Below, piece by piece: positions 27,304-36,718 of a stretch of DNA of 64,000 bases. Made by a program: the position numbers and the translations under genes. Origin of the DNA: Chitinophaga sp. H8. Its GTDB lineage: Bacteria; Bacteroidota; Bacteroidia; Chitinophagales; Chitinophagaceae. The stretch spans positions 2,418,001-2,482,000 of the forward strand of contig NZ_JBEXAC010000002.1 in NCBI RefSeq assembly GCF_040567655.1. The letters run 5' to 3'. The notes under the pieces are model-generated. The model made no database searches. It had not been told where the DNA came from and worked only from the letters and a program-made list of their open reading frames with translations. Within the stretch, counting starts at the first letter, position 1. The number at the start of each line of letters is the position of its first letter.

Positions 27304-28620
27304 ATGCGTGCATATAACAGGATGCTTATTGCCCTCACTGCCGCTGCTATTACATTTGCTGGCTGTGAAAAAAAAGAACTGCCCCTCCGGACAGAGAAAC
27401 CTATTGCGCCTCATAAAACAGATACACCTAAGGCACGTAATGCCGTCTGGGCACAAAGCGAATTTGTGCTCTCTACTTTTTTTGCGCTGCCAGGTAGCGG
27501 AGATACTGCTGTCTACAGGAAAATACTCACACAAACAAAAGAGGCGGGGATCAACCTGGTAGAGCTTACCTTCCTGAGCAGGCTGGCCCTGATTCCGGCC
27601 CTGGATGTGGCAGAGGCACAAGGTGTTAAAACACTGGCACAGGATCTGGCTTCCTTCAGCGGATTCCAGACAACTGTACCTTCTTTTACAGAGGATACCG
27701 TGATTAACAATGTCAGCTGGCTAAACAATTACAATATGCTGGAAGGCTATTATGTATGGGATGAACCTTTTACCACCACCCTTACCCAGGCAAAAACGCT
27801 GCGTGATTATTTCAAAGCACATGACCCCAGCCGCCTGGCCTTTTCTGTGATGCTGCCCAGCTATGGGCCATACATATGGTCAGATAGTACTTTCCCCAGA
27901 TACGTGGATAGTTATGTATCCACCATCGATCCGGAGGTAGTATCGTTTGATTATTACCCCTTCCGCGAAAACCTGACCTCCACTACACTGATCACCAATG
28001 ATCTCTGGAAAGATTTTGGTTATATTCGTAAAAAGGCATTGCAGGCAAGTAAACCGCTCTGGTTCTATTTTCAGGCGGTAGGCATGCAGCCAGGACAGAT
28101 AAGTATCATGAACCTGGAAAGGATACGGGTACAGATGTATGCGGCGCTTAGCTACGGGGTAAAGGGATTAAGTTATTATACCAGTCACCAGGCTTTGATA
28201 GAAGATGGAACCTATGATAAAACGCCTATGTTCAACGATCTGAAAGCGCTGAATACCGCCGTGAAAAATGTGGGAAATTACTTATTTGGTAAACAGGCGG
28301 AACAACTTTATCACACGGGCGTGTCCAGCACAAACCGCACCAGATACTACCTGGATAATCTGAGTTCGTCTGCGCTGATAAATACAGCCCCCAATGACCT
28401 GATCATTGGCGTATTCGGTGATGCGGGTACCACGAAATACCTGATGATCACCAATAAGGATTTTTCAACAGCCAAAAGTGGTACTATCACACTTAAAAGC
28501 GCGAAGAAGGTAAGTGAGTTTAATAAAAGCGCGAATACTACTTCGGTATTGTCTACCAGTACTACCAGCATTACTATTTCAATCCCTCCGGGAGAAGCCG
28601 CATTATATATCATTGAATAA
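27304..28620 (+). CDS. Putative glycoside hydrolase-like lipoprotein A of a tandem pair, PUL 2
   Basis: A 438-residue lipoprotein (TFAGC, Cys 21, then EKKE). The body looks like a TIM barrel: FVLSTFFALPG, INLVELTFLS, GYYVWDEPF with E154 as a candidate acid/base, RLAFSVMLPSYG, SFDYYPFRE, then KPLWFYFQAV at the seventh strand. A small C-terminal beta domain ends PPGEAALYIIE. In clan GH-A enzymes the seventh strand normally ends in the nucleophile Glu; here the equivalent place seems to be Gln. The next gene is a paralogue with about half its residues identical by eye. I do not recognise a named family; a role in PUL 2 glycan breakdown or binding is inferred from context. Confidence 0.6.
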   Translation: MRAYNRMLIALTAAAITFAGCEKKELPLRTEKPIAPHKTDTPKARNAVWAQSEFVLSTFFALPGSGDTAVYRKILTQTKEAGINLVELTFLSRLALIPALDVAEAQGVKTLAQDLASFSGFQTTVPSFTEDTVINNVSWLNNYNMLEGYYVWDEPFTTTLTQAKTLRDYFKAHDPSRLAFSVMLPSYGPYIWSDSTFPRYVDSYVSTIDPEVVSFDYYPFRENLTSTTLITNDLWKDFGYIRKKALQASKPLWFYFQAVGMQPGQISIMNLERIRVQMYAALSYGVKGLSYYTSHQALIEDGTYDKTPMFNDLKALNTAVKNVGNYLFGKQAEQLYHTGVSSTNRTRYYLDNLSSSALINTAPNDLIIGVFGDAGTTKYLMITNKDFSTAKSGTITLKSAKKVSEFNKSANTTSVLSTSTTSITISIPPGEAALYIIE

Positions 28621-28656
28621 GTAAAGCACGACGCTTTTTAAACAAAACAGGATCAG

Positions 28657-29970
28657 ATGAAAGGAAAATATTTTCAGAATAGCTCCGGCACCATGTTGTT
28701 AAACTTCATGGTGCTGGCTGCATTATTTACCAGTGGCTGCAGCCGGAAGGCCGCCACACAGGGCAATACGAAACAGCAGGGGTGGCAGCAACGGGAATTT
28801 ATACTGTCCACCTTCCATGCAGTGGGAGGGGATACTACTATCTATAAAAAGGTATTGACAGCTACCAAAGAAAGTGGCATCAACCTGGTGGAACTCACTT
28901 TCTTGAGCCCCGATAAAGTGATGGCAGGTATGCGGGCAGCAGAGGAAGTAGGGGTGAAAGTGCTGGCAGAAGATATGTCCACGATCAGTGGTGTTGGGGA
29001 TAAATTTCCTGCTTTTCAGGAGGAAACGGTCCGCAATACGATACAACAGCTGAAAGGTTTTAAAATGCTGGAAGGGTATTATATATGGGATGAACCACAT
29101 GAAAAAGATTTTTCCAAAACACGGGAACTACACGACCTGGTGAAAAAGTATGATGGCAACCGGTTAGCATTTTCTGTTATTTTTCCCAGCTATGGTGTAT
29201 ATACCTGGGAAAAGGGGAGCTACGAATGGGCAGATAATTCCTACCCCAGATACGTAGATAATTATCTGAAAACAGTAGACCCGGAAATTTTTTCTTTCGA
29301 CTATTATCCTTTCCGCGATAATAAGGCAGCAACCGATTTGATCAACAATGACATCTGGATGGACTTTGGCTATATCCGCAAAAAGGCGCTGGAACATAAT
29401 AAACCGCTGTGGTTTTATTTTCAGGCGGTATCCCTGCAAAAAGACCAGCAGAGTATCATGGATGTGAGCAGGATACGTGCACAGATGTATGCGGCCCTGG
29501 CATATGGTGTTAAAGGGTTGAGCTATTTTAATTCGGCAGGCTCCCTGCTGGATGAAAAGGGTGGCAAAACAGCCATGTATGAGGAGCTGAAAACATTGAA
29601 CACAGACATCAGGTACCTGGGCGATTTTTTATTGAATAAGCGCTCCGAAAAGCTGTATCAGACAGGTGTCAGACAAGAGAATAAAGCCCTGTACTTTCTG
29701 GACAGTTTAGAAACTTCTGATCTGCTGGCAGCAGCGCCTGATAACCTGGTCATTGGTGTTTTTGGTGATGGTAGTAATGCTAAGTATGTGTTGATCACCA
29801 ACAAAAGCCATTCGGCTGAGGTAGCAGGTGAGGTGAAACTAAGGAAGCCTGCCAGCGTATCAGAACTGGACCAGTCACAACGTACCTTCCGTATAATAGC
29901 CCGCAATACCGTTTCAATTCCTGTAAAGCTTGCACCAGGAATGGGAGCACTTTATGTTATTAAAAAATAG
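28657..29970 (+). CDS. Putative glycoside hydrolase-like lipoprotein B of a tandem pair, PUL 2
   Basis: A 437-residue lipoprotein (FTSGC, Cys 28, then SRK), paralogous to the preceding gene over its whole length. Shared landmarks are INLVELTFLS, GYYIWDEPH (E146), RLAFSVIFPSYG, SFDYYPFRD, DFGYIRKKALE, KPLWFYFQAV and the C-terminal GMGALYVI. Relative to its twin it has an insertion of about ten residues after the PSYG motif (containing GSYEWADN). Keeping two diverged copies side by side suggests different specificities or one enzyme and one binding protein. The gene starts 36 nt after its twin and 17 nt before the GH127-type gene, so the three are co-transcribed. Confidence 0.6.
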   Translation: MKGKYFQNSSGTMLLNFMVLAALFTSGCSRKAATQGNTKQQGWQQREFILSTFHAVGGDTTIYKKVLTATKESGINLVELTFLSPDKVMAGMRAAEEVGVKVLAEDMSTISGVGDKFPAFQEETVRNTIQQLKGFKMLEGYYIWDEPHEKDFSKTRELHDLVKKYDGNRLAFSVIFPSYGVYTWEKGSYEWADNSYPRYVDNYLKTVDPEIFSFDYYPFRDNKAATDLINNDIWMDFGYIRKKALEHNKPLWFYFQAVSLQKDQQSIMDVSRIRAQMYAALAYGVKGLSYFNSAGSLLDEKGGKTAMYEELKTLNTDIRYLGDFLLNKRSEKLYQTGVRQENKALYFLDSLETSDLLAAAPDNLVIGVFGDGSNAKYVLITNKSHSAEVAGEVKLRKPASVSELDQSQRTFRIIARNTVSIPVKLAPGMGALYVIKK

Positions 29971-29987
29971 TCTTCGTACAAAGTGTA

Positions 29988-31904
29988 ATGATTATGTATA
30001 GCAATCACAGCAAAAATATAAGATTTCCGGCCTTTCTTCTTTTGATCAACCTCATACTTATTTTGCCAGCTTTTGGGCAGGTAAAGGTAAAACCTGTAGT
30101 GAAGGATCAGCTGCATGCAGGACAACCTGACCATATCAGCGGACACCTGGGCATGAAACTGGATGCGGCTTACCAAAACCGTATCCTGTCTCAGGATGAC
30201 GACCGTCTGATCACCCCTTTCCGGAACAGAACAGAAGATCATCTCTGGCAAACAGAGTTCTGGGGAAAGTGGTTTACTTCTGCGGTGCTGGCATACAACT
30301 ATCTCCCGGAACCGCGGTTAAAAAAGGTGCTGGATAATAGCGTGCCCCTGTTATTAAAAACCCAGACGGCGGATGGATACATAGGCAACTATGCAGATAA
30401 AAGCCGCCTGGAGCAATGGGATATCTGGGGACAGAAATATACGCTGTGGGGCTTGCTGGCGTATTATGATTTAACACAAGATAAAGCCTCGCTGATGGCG
30501 GCGCGTAAAATGGCAGACTACCTGATCAATGAACTGGCGGTACGTAAAAAATCAATTGTTCAGCAGGGGAACTATTTTGGGATGGCTACCACTTCTGTAC
30601 TGAAGCCGGTTACCATGCTGTATGCAAGAACAAATGAAAAGAAATATCTCGACTTTGCTGAAGAGATCGTAAGGCAGTGGGAATTACCGGTAGGCCCGCA
30701 ACTGATCACAAAAGCAGGTATAGATGTGGGCAAACGCTGGCCCTTTCCTGCACAGGCGGAATGGGTGAAACAGGGACAAAAGGCTTATGAGATGATGTCC
30801 TGCTATGATGGCCTATTGGATCTTTACCGTATTACAGGAAACAAAGCATATAAAGCGGCCGTTGAAAAAACCTGGGAGAATATCCGGGATACTGAAATTA
30901 ATATACTGGGCTCAGGTGCTGCATCTGAATGCTGGTATGATGGAAAAAAACTGCAGCAGTTTGTAACCAAACATGCGAATGAAACCTGTGTCACCGTAAC
31001 CTGGTTAATGCTGAGTGAACAATTACTAAAACTGACCGGTGAAACAAAATATGCCGATGCGATAGAGCAAACCTATTACAATGCACTGTTAGGGGCCATG
31101 ACTCCTGATGGGGCCAACTGGGGCATGTACACACCTGCTATGGGGATCCGGTCATTGGGGAGCAATCAATGCAATATGGGGCTTAATTGCTGTGTTGCCA
31201 ATGGTCCCAGAGGCTTGTATGCCATGTTACCTTTAGCAGTGATGAGTGGAGAAAACGGCATTGCAGTTAACTTTTTTGCGGAAGGGCATTATGAAGTAAA
31301 AGCGCCTGGTCAGCAAATGGTGGAAATAATACAACACACTGACTATCCGGTAAGCGGGAAAGTAAACCTGCAGCTGAAGATGGCGGCTGCACAAGAGTTT
31401 GCCATCAAGGTCCGTATTCCTGCATGGAGCATACAAACTACTTTAATGGTCAATGGTCAGCCGGTAACAGTTGCGAAGGCAGGAGAATATGTGTCTGTTA
31501 ACCGGAAATGGGCATCGGGAGACAATATTGAACTGGTGCTGGATATGAGAGGAAGAATAGAAAAAGTGGGAGAGCAGCCATTAAACCTGGCTATTATGCG
31601 GGGACCGATAGTGCTTGCCAGAGACCTGAGATTGGCAGGTAATGTAGATGTGGATGAAACAATTACGCCTGTCCTGGCAAGTGATGGTACGGTGCCTATG
31701 GAGATAATAAAACAGGGTACGCAGAGCAATACCTGGATAGCTGTTACCATTCCTTGTATGGTAGGCTCCTGGAGATTGGGTGAGGAAGGAGTACCAGTAA
31801 ATCTGACCTTCTGCGATTTCTCCTCTGCTGGGAGCACCTTTTCACCCGCTTCCCGTTATAGAGTCTGGTTCCCTCAGCTGATAGGTGCTGATTGGGGAGG
31901 GTAA
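29988..31904 (+). CDS. GH127/GH146-type beta-L-arabinofuranosidase-like enzyme (DUF1680), PUL 2
   Basis: A 638-residue secreted protein (signal peptide NLILILPAFGQ, cut near residue 30). The alpha/alpha barrel carries the family motifs: HLWQTEFWGKWFTSAVLAYN near the N-terminus, ANETCVTVTW with E332/C334, and LNCCVANGPRG with C401/C402. In GH127 these Glu and Cys residues bind zinc and the first Cys of the CC pair is the nucleophile; all are present. The C-terminal beta-sandwich includes IKVRIPAW. The likely reaction is release of beta-L-arabinofuranose from plant-type glycans, though other sugars are known for DUF1680 relatives. It ends 4 nt before the convergent EamA gene. Confidence 0.85.
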   Translation: MIMYSNHSKNIRFPAFLLLINLILILPAFGQVKVKPVVKDQLHAGQPDHISGHLGMKLDAAYQNRILSQDDDRLITPFRNRTEDHLWQTEFWGKWFTSAVLAYNYLPEPRLKKVLDNSVPLLLKTQTADGYIGNYADKSRLEQWDIWGQKYTLWGLLAYYDLTQDKASLMAARKMADYLINELAVRKKSIVQQGNYFGMATTSVLKPVTMLYARTNEKKYLDFAEEIVRQWELPVGPQLITKAGIDVGKRWPFPAQAEWVKQGQKAYEMMSCYDGLLDLYRITGNKAYKAAVEKTWENIRDTEINILGSGAASECWYDGKKLQQFVTKHANETCVTVTWLMLSEQLLKLTGETKYADAIEQTYYNALLGAMTPDGANWGMYTPAMGIRSLGSNQCNMGLNCCVANGPRGLYAMLPLAVMSGENGIAVNFFAEGHYEVKAPGQQMVEIIQHTDYPVSGKVNLQLKMAAAQEFAIKVRIPAWSIQTTLMVNGQPVTVAKAGEYVSVNRKWASGDNIELVLDMRGRIEKVGEQPLNLAIMRGPIVLARDLRLAGNVDVDETITPVLASDGTVPMEIIKQGTQSNTWIAVTIPCMVGSWRLGEEGVPVNLTFCDFSSAGSTFSPASRYRVWFPQLIGADWGG

Positions 31905-31908
31905 TGAG

Positions 31909-32814
31909 TTACTCCGGCTTGGGAGCTGGTTTATCTTTCAGTACCAGGAACAATCCTGTTAATACCAGTAAGATACCATAAACGGTAAAGCTGTTTAAGG
32001 GTTCCTGCATCATGAGTTTGGCAATAATAAAGCCTGCTATAGGACATAGAAATAGCCAGTAGGATGCTTTTACCGGATTTTCTTTTAGCAGGAACAGCCA
32101 GCACAATACGCCTATGATAGATACAGGTATGGCCAGCCAGGTAACAGACCACCAGAAGTCACTGTTATAAAGATTGAGCGCTGGTTGATAAACAGCAATT
32201 GTGAGTGGTAACAAAAGCAATCCTCCTATGATTGTTTGCCAGGCATTAATGGTCAGAATATTAAGGCCATCCCATTTTCTGGCAGAGAAATAAACGGCAC
32301 CGGCAGAATAGGAGAGCATACTTGCAAACATTACGATGATACCGCCAATGGTAGTCGTACTGTTATCCATAGAGGGAAATGCAGCCAGGATCACGCCTGC
32401 GGTGCATAATAACAGGCTAAGCACCATGCGGAAGGAAACTGGCTGCTTCAAGAATATCACTGCAATGATCGTGATGAAAACCGGGTTGGAAGAAACGGCC
32501 AGCGCACCCAGTCCGGCAGAAACATTTTGCATGGCCAGCACATATAGGCCCAGGTAAATTGTAATGTTCAGCAGGCCATATATAGTCAGCTGTTTCCATT
32601 GTTGTTTCTCCGGGAGTTTATTACGCAGAAAAAGATGAGAGATCACCAGCATAACTACACCGGAAATCAGAAACCTGAAAATGCAGATCACAAAAGGCTG
32701 CGCTGCCTTTAATCCTATTTTGGTGGCAGTAGCTGCAGATGCCCATAGTATGGCAAATAACAGACCTGCCATAATAACGGTGAGCCATTTATTATTGGCG
32801 ATAATCCTATTCAC
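31909..32814 (-). CDS. EamA/DMT-family transporter
   Basis: A 301-residue integral membrane protein with about ten hydrophobic helices arranged as two EamA repeats (the first begins LLFAILWASAATATKIGLKAAQ, the second around IIVMFASMLSYSAGAVYFSARK). Short basic loops and a Pro-Lys tail follow the last helix. Drug/metabolite-superfamily transporters export or exchange small metabolites such as amino acids; the substrate cannot be told here. It converges with PUL 2 with only 4 nt between stop codons. A terminator of the upstream minus-strand gene lies just before it, so it is probably transcribed alone. Confidence 0.9.
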   Translation of the reverse strand: MNRIIANNKWLTVIMAGLLFAILWASAATATKIGLKAAQPFVICIFRFLISGVVMLVISHLFLRNKLPEKQQWKQLTIYGLLNITIYLGLYVLAMQNVSAGLGALAVSSNPVFITIIAVIFLKQPVSFRMVLSLLLCTAGVILAAFPSMDNSTTTIGGIIVMFASMLSYSAGAVYFSARKWDGLNILTINAWQTIIGGLLLLPLTIAVYQPALNLYNSDFWWSVTWLAIPVSIIGVLCWLFLLKENPVKASYWLFLCPIAGFIIAKLMMQEPLNSFTVYGILLVLTGLFLVLKDKPAPKPE

Positions 32815-32831
32815 GCGGCGAAAGCTACGGC

Positions 32832-32870
32832 AAAAAAAACAATTCCCATATAGGCCCTGTATGGGAATTG
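32832..32870 (-). terminator. Intrinsic terminator after the secreted coiled-coil gene
   Basis: CAATTCCCATA (32840-32850) and TATGGGAATTG (32860-32870) form a perfect 11-bp stem with a 9-nt loop. On the minus strand it is followed by eight Ts. It lies 42 nt downstream of the stop of the gene ending at 32913 and just before the EamA start. Confidence 0.85.
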
Positions 32871-32912
32871 ATGAAAGTGGTTAAACAATGTTAAAAGCCA
32901 TTTATCCGATGG

Positions 32913-33689
32913 TTATCTGTTAATCTGTGTTCCCAGGATGTTTTCTATTTCCGCTAGTCTGTTTTCTAAAGCAATATTTTTTTTATCCAATATTTCCTGC
33001 TTTTTATCCTGCGCTATAATGTAGAGGGTCAGCTCTTCAATTTTCTTAAGTAAAACTACCTGATTACTGCCCAGGTCAATTCCTTCTTTAGCTACAGTAG
33101 TTGCGGCAGGCATACCGGGAAGGTGTTTGTTTTGTTGTATAAATTGGGCCACAAAAGACAATGGGGGTAATGGATAGCTGGTTTCAAATACATAATCTGG
33201 CCATTCTGTAACGGTTACCTTTACTTTTCTGGCCTTAATATTGCCATTTACGTTAAGTTGTTTTTGTAGAGCAGTAGTACCTATTGTGATGTCTCCTGTA
33301 ATGTTTCCTCCTGTTAATGCAAGATAACTGCTAGGGTTGAAATTACCACTGCGCCATACCGTTTCTGTAGTACCATTGTTATAGTAATTAAGAACATTGG
33401 CTCCAATGTTTAGAGCGTATTGAGTCGTGATAGTGGAAAGATCAGGGTGCCAGGTAATGGCTCCATATGTTTTATTATTGGCTATGGCGACCTGGCTTGT
33501 TGTTGTTGTTGTACTATTCAGTCTTTTTACAATAAATGAGCGAAAAGCATCTGCAAGTGGGTCAATAATCAATGAAGTGGTGGCAATATTTCCTCTGTTA
33601 CTTACTGTTCCAAGTGTTTCAGGTTCTTGTGCATAAGCTATGCAGAAGAATAGTAACAAAGAAAGATGGGTTAAGAATATTCTTTTCAT
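32913..33689 (-). CDS. Secreted protein with tail-fibre-like repeat and C-terminal coiled coil
   Basis: A 258-residue protein with a signal peptide (LLLFFCIAYAQ). The middle has a beta-rich segment (YLALTGGNITGDITIGTT, LNVNGNIKARKVKV) like the stem of S74-peptidase/tail-fibre-type proteins, and QQNKHLPGMPAATTVAKEG, a motif common in secreted Bacteroidota proteins of this kind. The last 50 residues are a predicted coiled coil (KKIEELTLYIIAQDKKQEI). No catalytic S74 domain is seen, and no phage genes are nearby. A trimeric fibrous surface protein is plausible; its function is unknown. It has its own terminator downstream. Confidence 0.65.
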   Translation of the reverse strand: MKRIFLTHLSLLLFFCIAYAQEPETLGTVSNRGNIATTSLIIDPLADAFRSFIVKRLNSTTTTTSQVAIANNKTYGAITWHPDLSTITTQYALNIGANVLNYYNNGTTETVWRSGNFNPSSYLALTGGNITGDITIGTTALQKQLNVNGNIKARKVKVTVTEWPDYVFETSYPLPPLSFVAQFIQQNKHLPGMPAATTVAKEGIDLGSNQVVLLKKIEELTLYIIAQDKKQEILDKKNIALENRLAEIENILGTQINR

Positions 33690-33849
33690 AAAAGTTGTGG
33701 GTTGTAAAAAATTAAAGATATGAAATGAGTAGCATACAGATCAGTAACTCCCATGGAGAAACGAACCGATTGACAGCTGCTTACTAATACGGATACACTT
33801 GTACCCGGGATGTTCGCAAATGCCTCAAAACATTTACGGACATCCTTTC

Positions 33850-36711
33850 TTATTCTTCGTTCAACGACATCAGATAAGCAGTGACGTCCGTAAGCTGTTG
33901 CTCGGTCAGATGAAGGGTAGCGGGATCCGGCATCAGCGTACCGGTTTTTTTCCGGCTGGTAATATCCGCGGCGGGAATGATAATGCGTTTGCCTGCTATA
34001 TCTTTCAGTACCACATTTTTACCATCCGATTGAAGAAAACCATATACGGTATTTCCCTGGCGGGTAGTGATGAGCCAGGGTTCATATCCAAATACGATGG
34101 CAGCATTAGGATTTACGATGGCGTCCAGCAACCCGTTCTTATCAAATTTTGTCCTGATCCTGGTAAGCTCCGGGCCTACGTCATTGCCTTGTGCGGCTGC
34201 TTTATGACAGGAAGCGCATACTGCTGTAAATACTTTTTTGCCATTGTCTGCATATCCCTTCATTTTGCTGAGCTGTGAAATAGCATAGGTTTTGGCAACA
34301 CCAGGTTTTTTAAAATAGTCACCTGCCAGTACCCGGACAGACTGGTCCGGATTGGAAAAAATGCTATTGCCTATAGTGGGAATAAGTGACTCAGGTAATT
34401 GTTTGCTGATCGCCATTTGTATCAGCATCTTTCCACCACTGCTGTCTTTGGCCAGGGAAGTGGCGGCGGCCTGACGGCTGGCTACGGAAAGGGTGTTATT
34501 CAACATTTTATCACGCAGCGCTTTTATCTTAGATGCCAGTTGACTGTCGTTTTGCAGAGTGTCCTTAACCGGCTTATAGGCAGCCCAATCGTTACTCTGA
34601 CGGAATTGCAACCACCAGGTGGCAGTGGCTTTTATTACGGTGTCTTTTTGCAGGGTGAGCCGGGTCATGGCCTGATTAGCACGTTTACTGGTGATAAAGG
34701 CAAGTGCGGTCATAGCTGCTTTTTGCTGGTCCGGCTTCAACTGCCGGCTACCAGCTCTCTTTTCTAATGCTGCTACTGCTGCTGGTGGATGCAGGCGCCA
34801 TACGAGGTTGGCCATCCGGTTGTCCCACAACAAAGGATTGTACCCATATTTAGCTAACAGTAAAGGATATATTTGCGCCGCTTTTCCGTCTGCCGCCATC
34901 CCCAGCGCTTCCAGATACCAGCGGTCCTGGCCGTCATAACCTGCTATCAGCGTCAGGATAAGTGGTTTGCTTTGTGCAAACGGAACATCCCGCAAGGCAA
35001 TAGCTACTTCCCTGCGCACGGCGGCGGCAGTGTCATTGACCAGCTGCCTGGCATACGGCAGTATATCTGCCGATACTGCTTTCAGTGCCCGGAAAGCGGT
35101 AATACGTACGATATTATCAGGATGGGTCAGCAGCGTGGCTGTTTTTTGTATTCCCTGATTCCCCAGCTGTGCCAGCAACCATATTGCCCTGGCACGATGA
35201 TAAGGATGGGGACTATCCAGCAAGGCAGTCACTTCAGGAAGCACCGCCGCACCTTTTGCCTGCAGCAATGCAAAACCGCTGTAGCGTACATTTACTGCAG
35301 GACTTAACAAGGCCTGTATCTGCCCTGCTGTATGCTGAAAATCTATAGCCGGTACCGTTAGCGGGTGATCTTTGGGGGCAATACGGTAAATGCGGCCTAT
35401 GCCGGTACTGTCATGCATGGCATGCCCCCCCACAATAGGATCATACCAGTCGGCAATGTAAATGGCGCCATCGGGACCTACTGCCACATCGCTGGGCCGG
35501 AACCATTTCCGCTCATCTGTTTCCTGGGCATCCCATTTATAATCCTCCGTAGAGGCGGTGACGGAGGTGGCAAAATTAAAACGGGACATGGCATATCCGG
35601 CGCCCTGTGGGGTCGTGTGATAGCCAAAAATAACATTCCTTCCTGCATCAGCGCTGAGGAGCATGCCTGCAAATTGCGGGCCCAGGGCATCCGATTCATA
35701 TACCACAATACCTGTGGGGGCACCGGCGCCGGTATTATCTCCTGCGGGAATTACACCGGGATCTTCCTGGTGCCAGTGTGCCGTGAAGTTACTTTGTCCG
35801 GGACGATGGTCTGCCTGCCAGAAACGGCTACCATCATTACTGAAATAACCGGCATTGCCGCCTTCCATCAGCCAGGTAGTACGACAGGTAACCACCTGGT
35901 CATCATTGTCATTCTGCCACATATTACCATAAGAGTCCAACGCCAGCTCATATGCATTGCGGAAATTATGTCCTACTACCGACAAGCTCGTGCCATCGGG
36001 GCGTATGCGTAAGGCAAGCCCCCCGGTCCATACCCGGCCATCATCGCTTTTTAATCCGGGCTCATTCGTGGTATTGTAAGGCGTGCCACCGGTATACAGA
36101 CTGCCGGACCGTAAATGCCAGCCTGCTTTATCTGTTACCTTATGAGGACCAGCATTGCCGGTGTTGAAGTAAAACCTGCCATCCGGTCCGGCTGTAAAGG
36201 CATGTAACCCGTGATCATGATCCAGGCCCCCGAAGCCGGTGAGGAATATTTCTCTCTTATCTGGCCGGTCATCTCCGTCTTCATCGGTATAAACAATAAC
36301 AGAGGGTGAGCAGGAAACAATCACCTTGTTGCCAATAACGGCAATGCCTAATGGAGAACGTAATAAAGTGTCCTCTACAAAAACTTTCGAGCGGTCTGCC
36401 TTGCCATCATGGTCCGTATCTTCCAGGATCATGATCCTGTCGCCTGCCGGATGACGCAGCTTACCTGCTGCATGATTGTTGAAATCGCGATAGTTAACGG
36501 CTTCTGTTACCCATATCCGGCCTTTATGATCAATGTCCATATTGGTAGGGTTAAAGAGCATAGGCGATGCTGCCCATACCGTGGCTTCCAGCCCTTCCGG
36601 GAGGTGCAGGGTATCTGATGGTAGTGCCGGGGCTGTTTCAGGCAGATGGCCGGTGTCGAGGGAAAGGGATGCTGCTGCCAATAACAGCATGCATATCATA
36701 CTATTGTTCAT
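33850..36711 (-). CDS. PVC-type propeller/HEAT/cytochrome c protein
   Basis: A 953-residue exported protein. After the signal, a beta-propeller of the glucose/sorbosone dehydrogenase kind covers about residues 35-440 (LPEGLEATVWAASP, FNPTNMDIDHKGRIWVTEA, DHDHGLHAFTAGPDGRFYF). HEAT-like repeats cover about 470-800. A C-terminal cytochrome c domain has the heme site C832-A-S-C835-H836 and a likely distal ligand M927 (GTLMPDP). Such proteins are abundant in Planctomycetes/Verrucomicrobia and also occur in Bacteroidota; they are thought to oxidise sugars or alcohols in the periplasm, passing electrons to the heme. It starts 7 nt after the sugar isomerase-like gene stop, so they form one operon. 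The substrate is unknown. Confidence 0.87.
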   Translation of the reverse strand: MNNSMICMLLLAAASLSLDTGHLPETAPALPSDTLHLPEGLEATVWAASPMLFNPTNMDIDHKGRIWVTEAVNYRDFNNHAAGKLRHPAGDRIMILEDTDHDGKADRSKVFVEDTLLRSPLGIAVIGNKVIVSCSPSVIVYTDEDGDDRPDKREIFLTGFGGLDHDHGLHAFTAGPDGRFYFNTGNAGPHKVTDKAGWHLRSGSLYTGGTPYNTTNEPGLKSDDGRVWTGGLALRIRPDGTSLSVVGHNFRNAYELALDSYGNMWQNDNDDQVVTCRTTWLMEGGNAGYFSNDGSRFWQADHRPGQSNFTAHWHQEDPGVIPAGDNTGAGAPTGIVVYESDALGPQFAGMLLSADAGRNVIFGYHTTPQGAGYAMSRFNFATSVTASTEDYKWDAQETDERKWFRPSDVAVGPDGAIYIADWYDPIVGGHAMHDSTGIGRIYRIAPKDHPLTVPAIDFQHTAGQIQALLSPAVNVRYSGFALLQAKGAAVLPEVTALLDSPHPYHRARAIWLLAQLGNQGIQKTATLLTHPDNIVRITAFRALKAVSADILPYARQLVNDTAAAVRREVAIALRDVPFAQSKPLILTLIAGYDGQDRWYLEALGMAADGKAAQIYPLLLAKYGYNPLLWDNRMANLVWRLHPPAAVAALEKRAGSRQLKPDQQKAAMTALAFITSKRANQAMTRLTLQKDTVIKATATWWLQFRQSNDWAAYKPVKDTLQNDSQLASKIKALRDKMLNNTLSVASRQAAATSLAKDSSGGKMLIQMAISKQLPESLIPTIGNSIFSNPDQSVRVLAGDYFKKPGVAKTYAISQLSKMKGYADNGKKVFTAVCASCHKAAAQGNDVGPELTRIRTKFDKNGLLDAIVNPNAAIVFGYEPWLITTRQGNTVYGFLQSDGKNVVLKDIAGKRIIIPAADITSRKKTGTLMPDPATLHLTEQQLTDVTAYLMSLNEE

Positions 36712-36718
36712 AGCGTAG

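Noticed and set aside
32913..33689. Prophage remnant suggested by tail-fibre-like repeat
   Set aside because: No integrase, capsid, tail or lysis genes nearby and the protein has a signal peptide.
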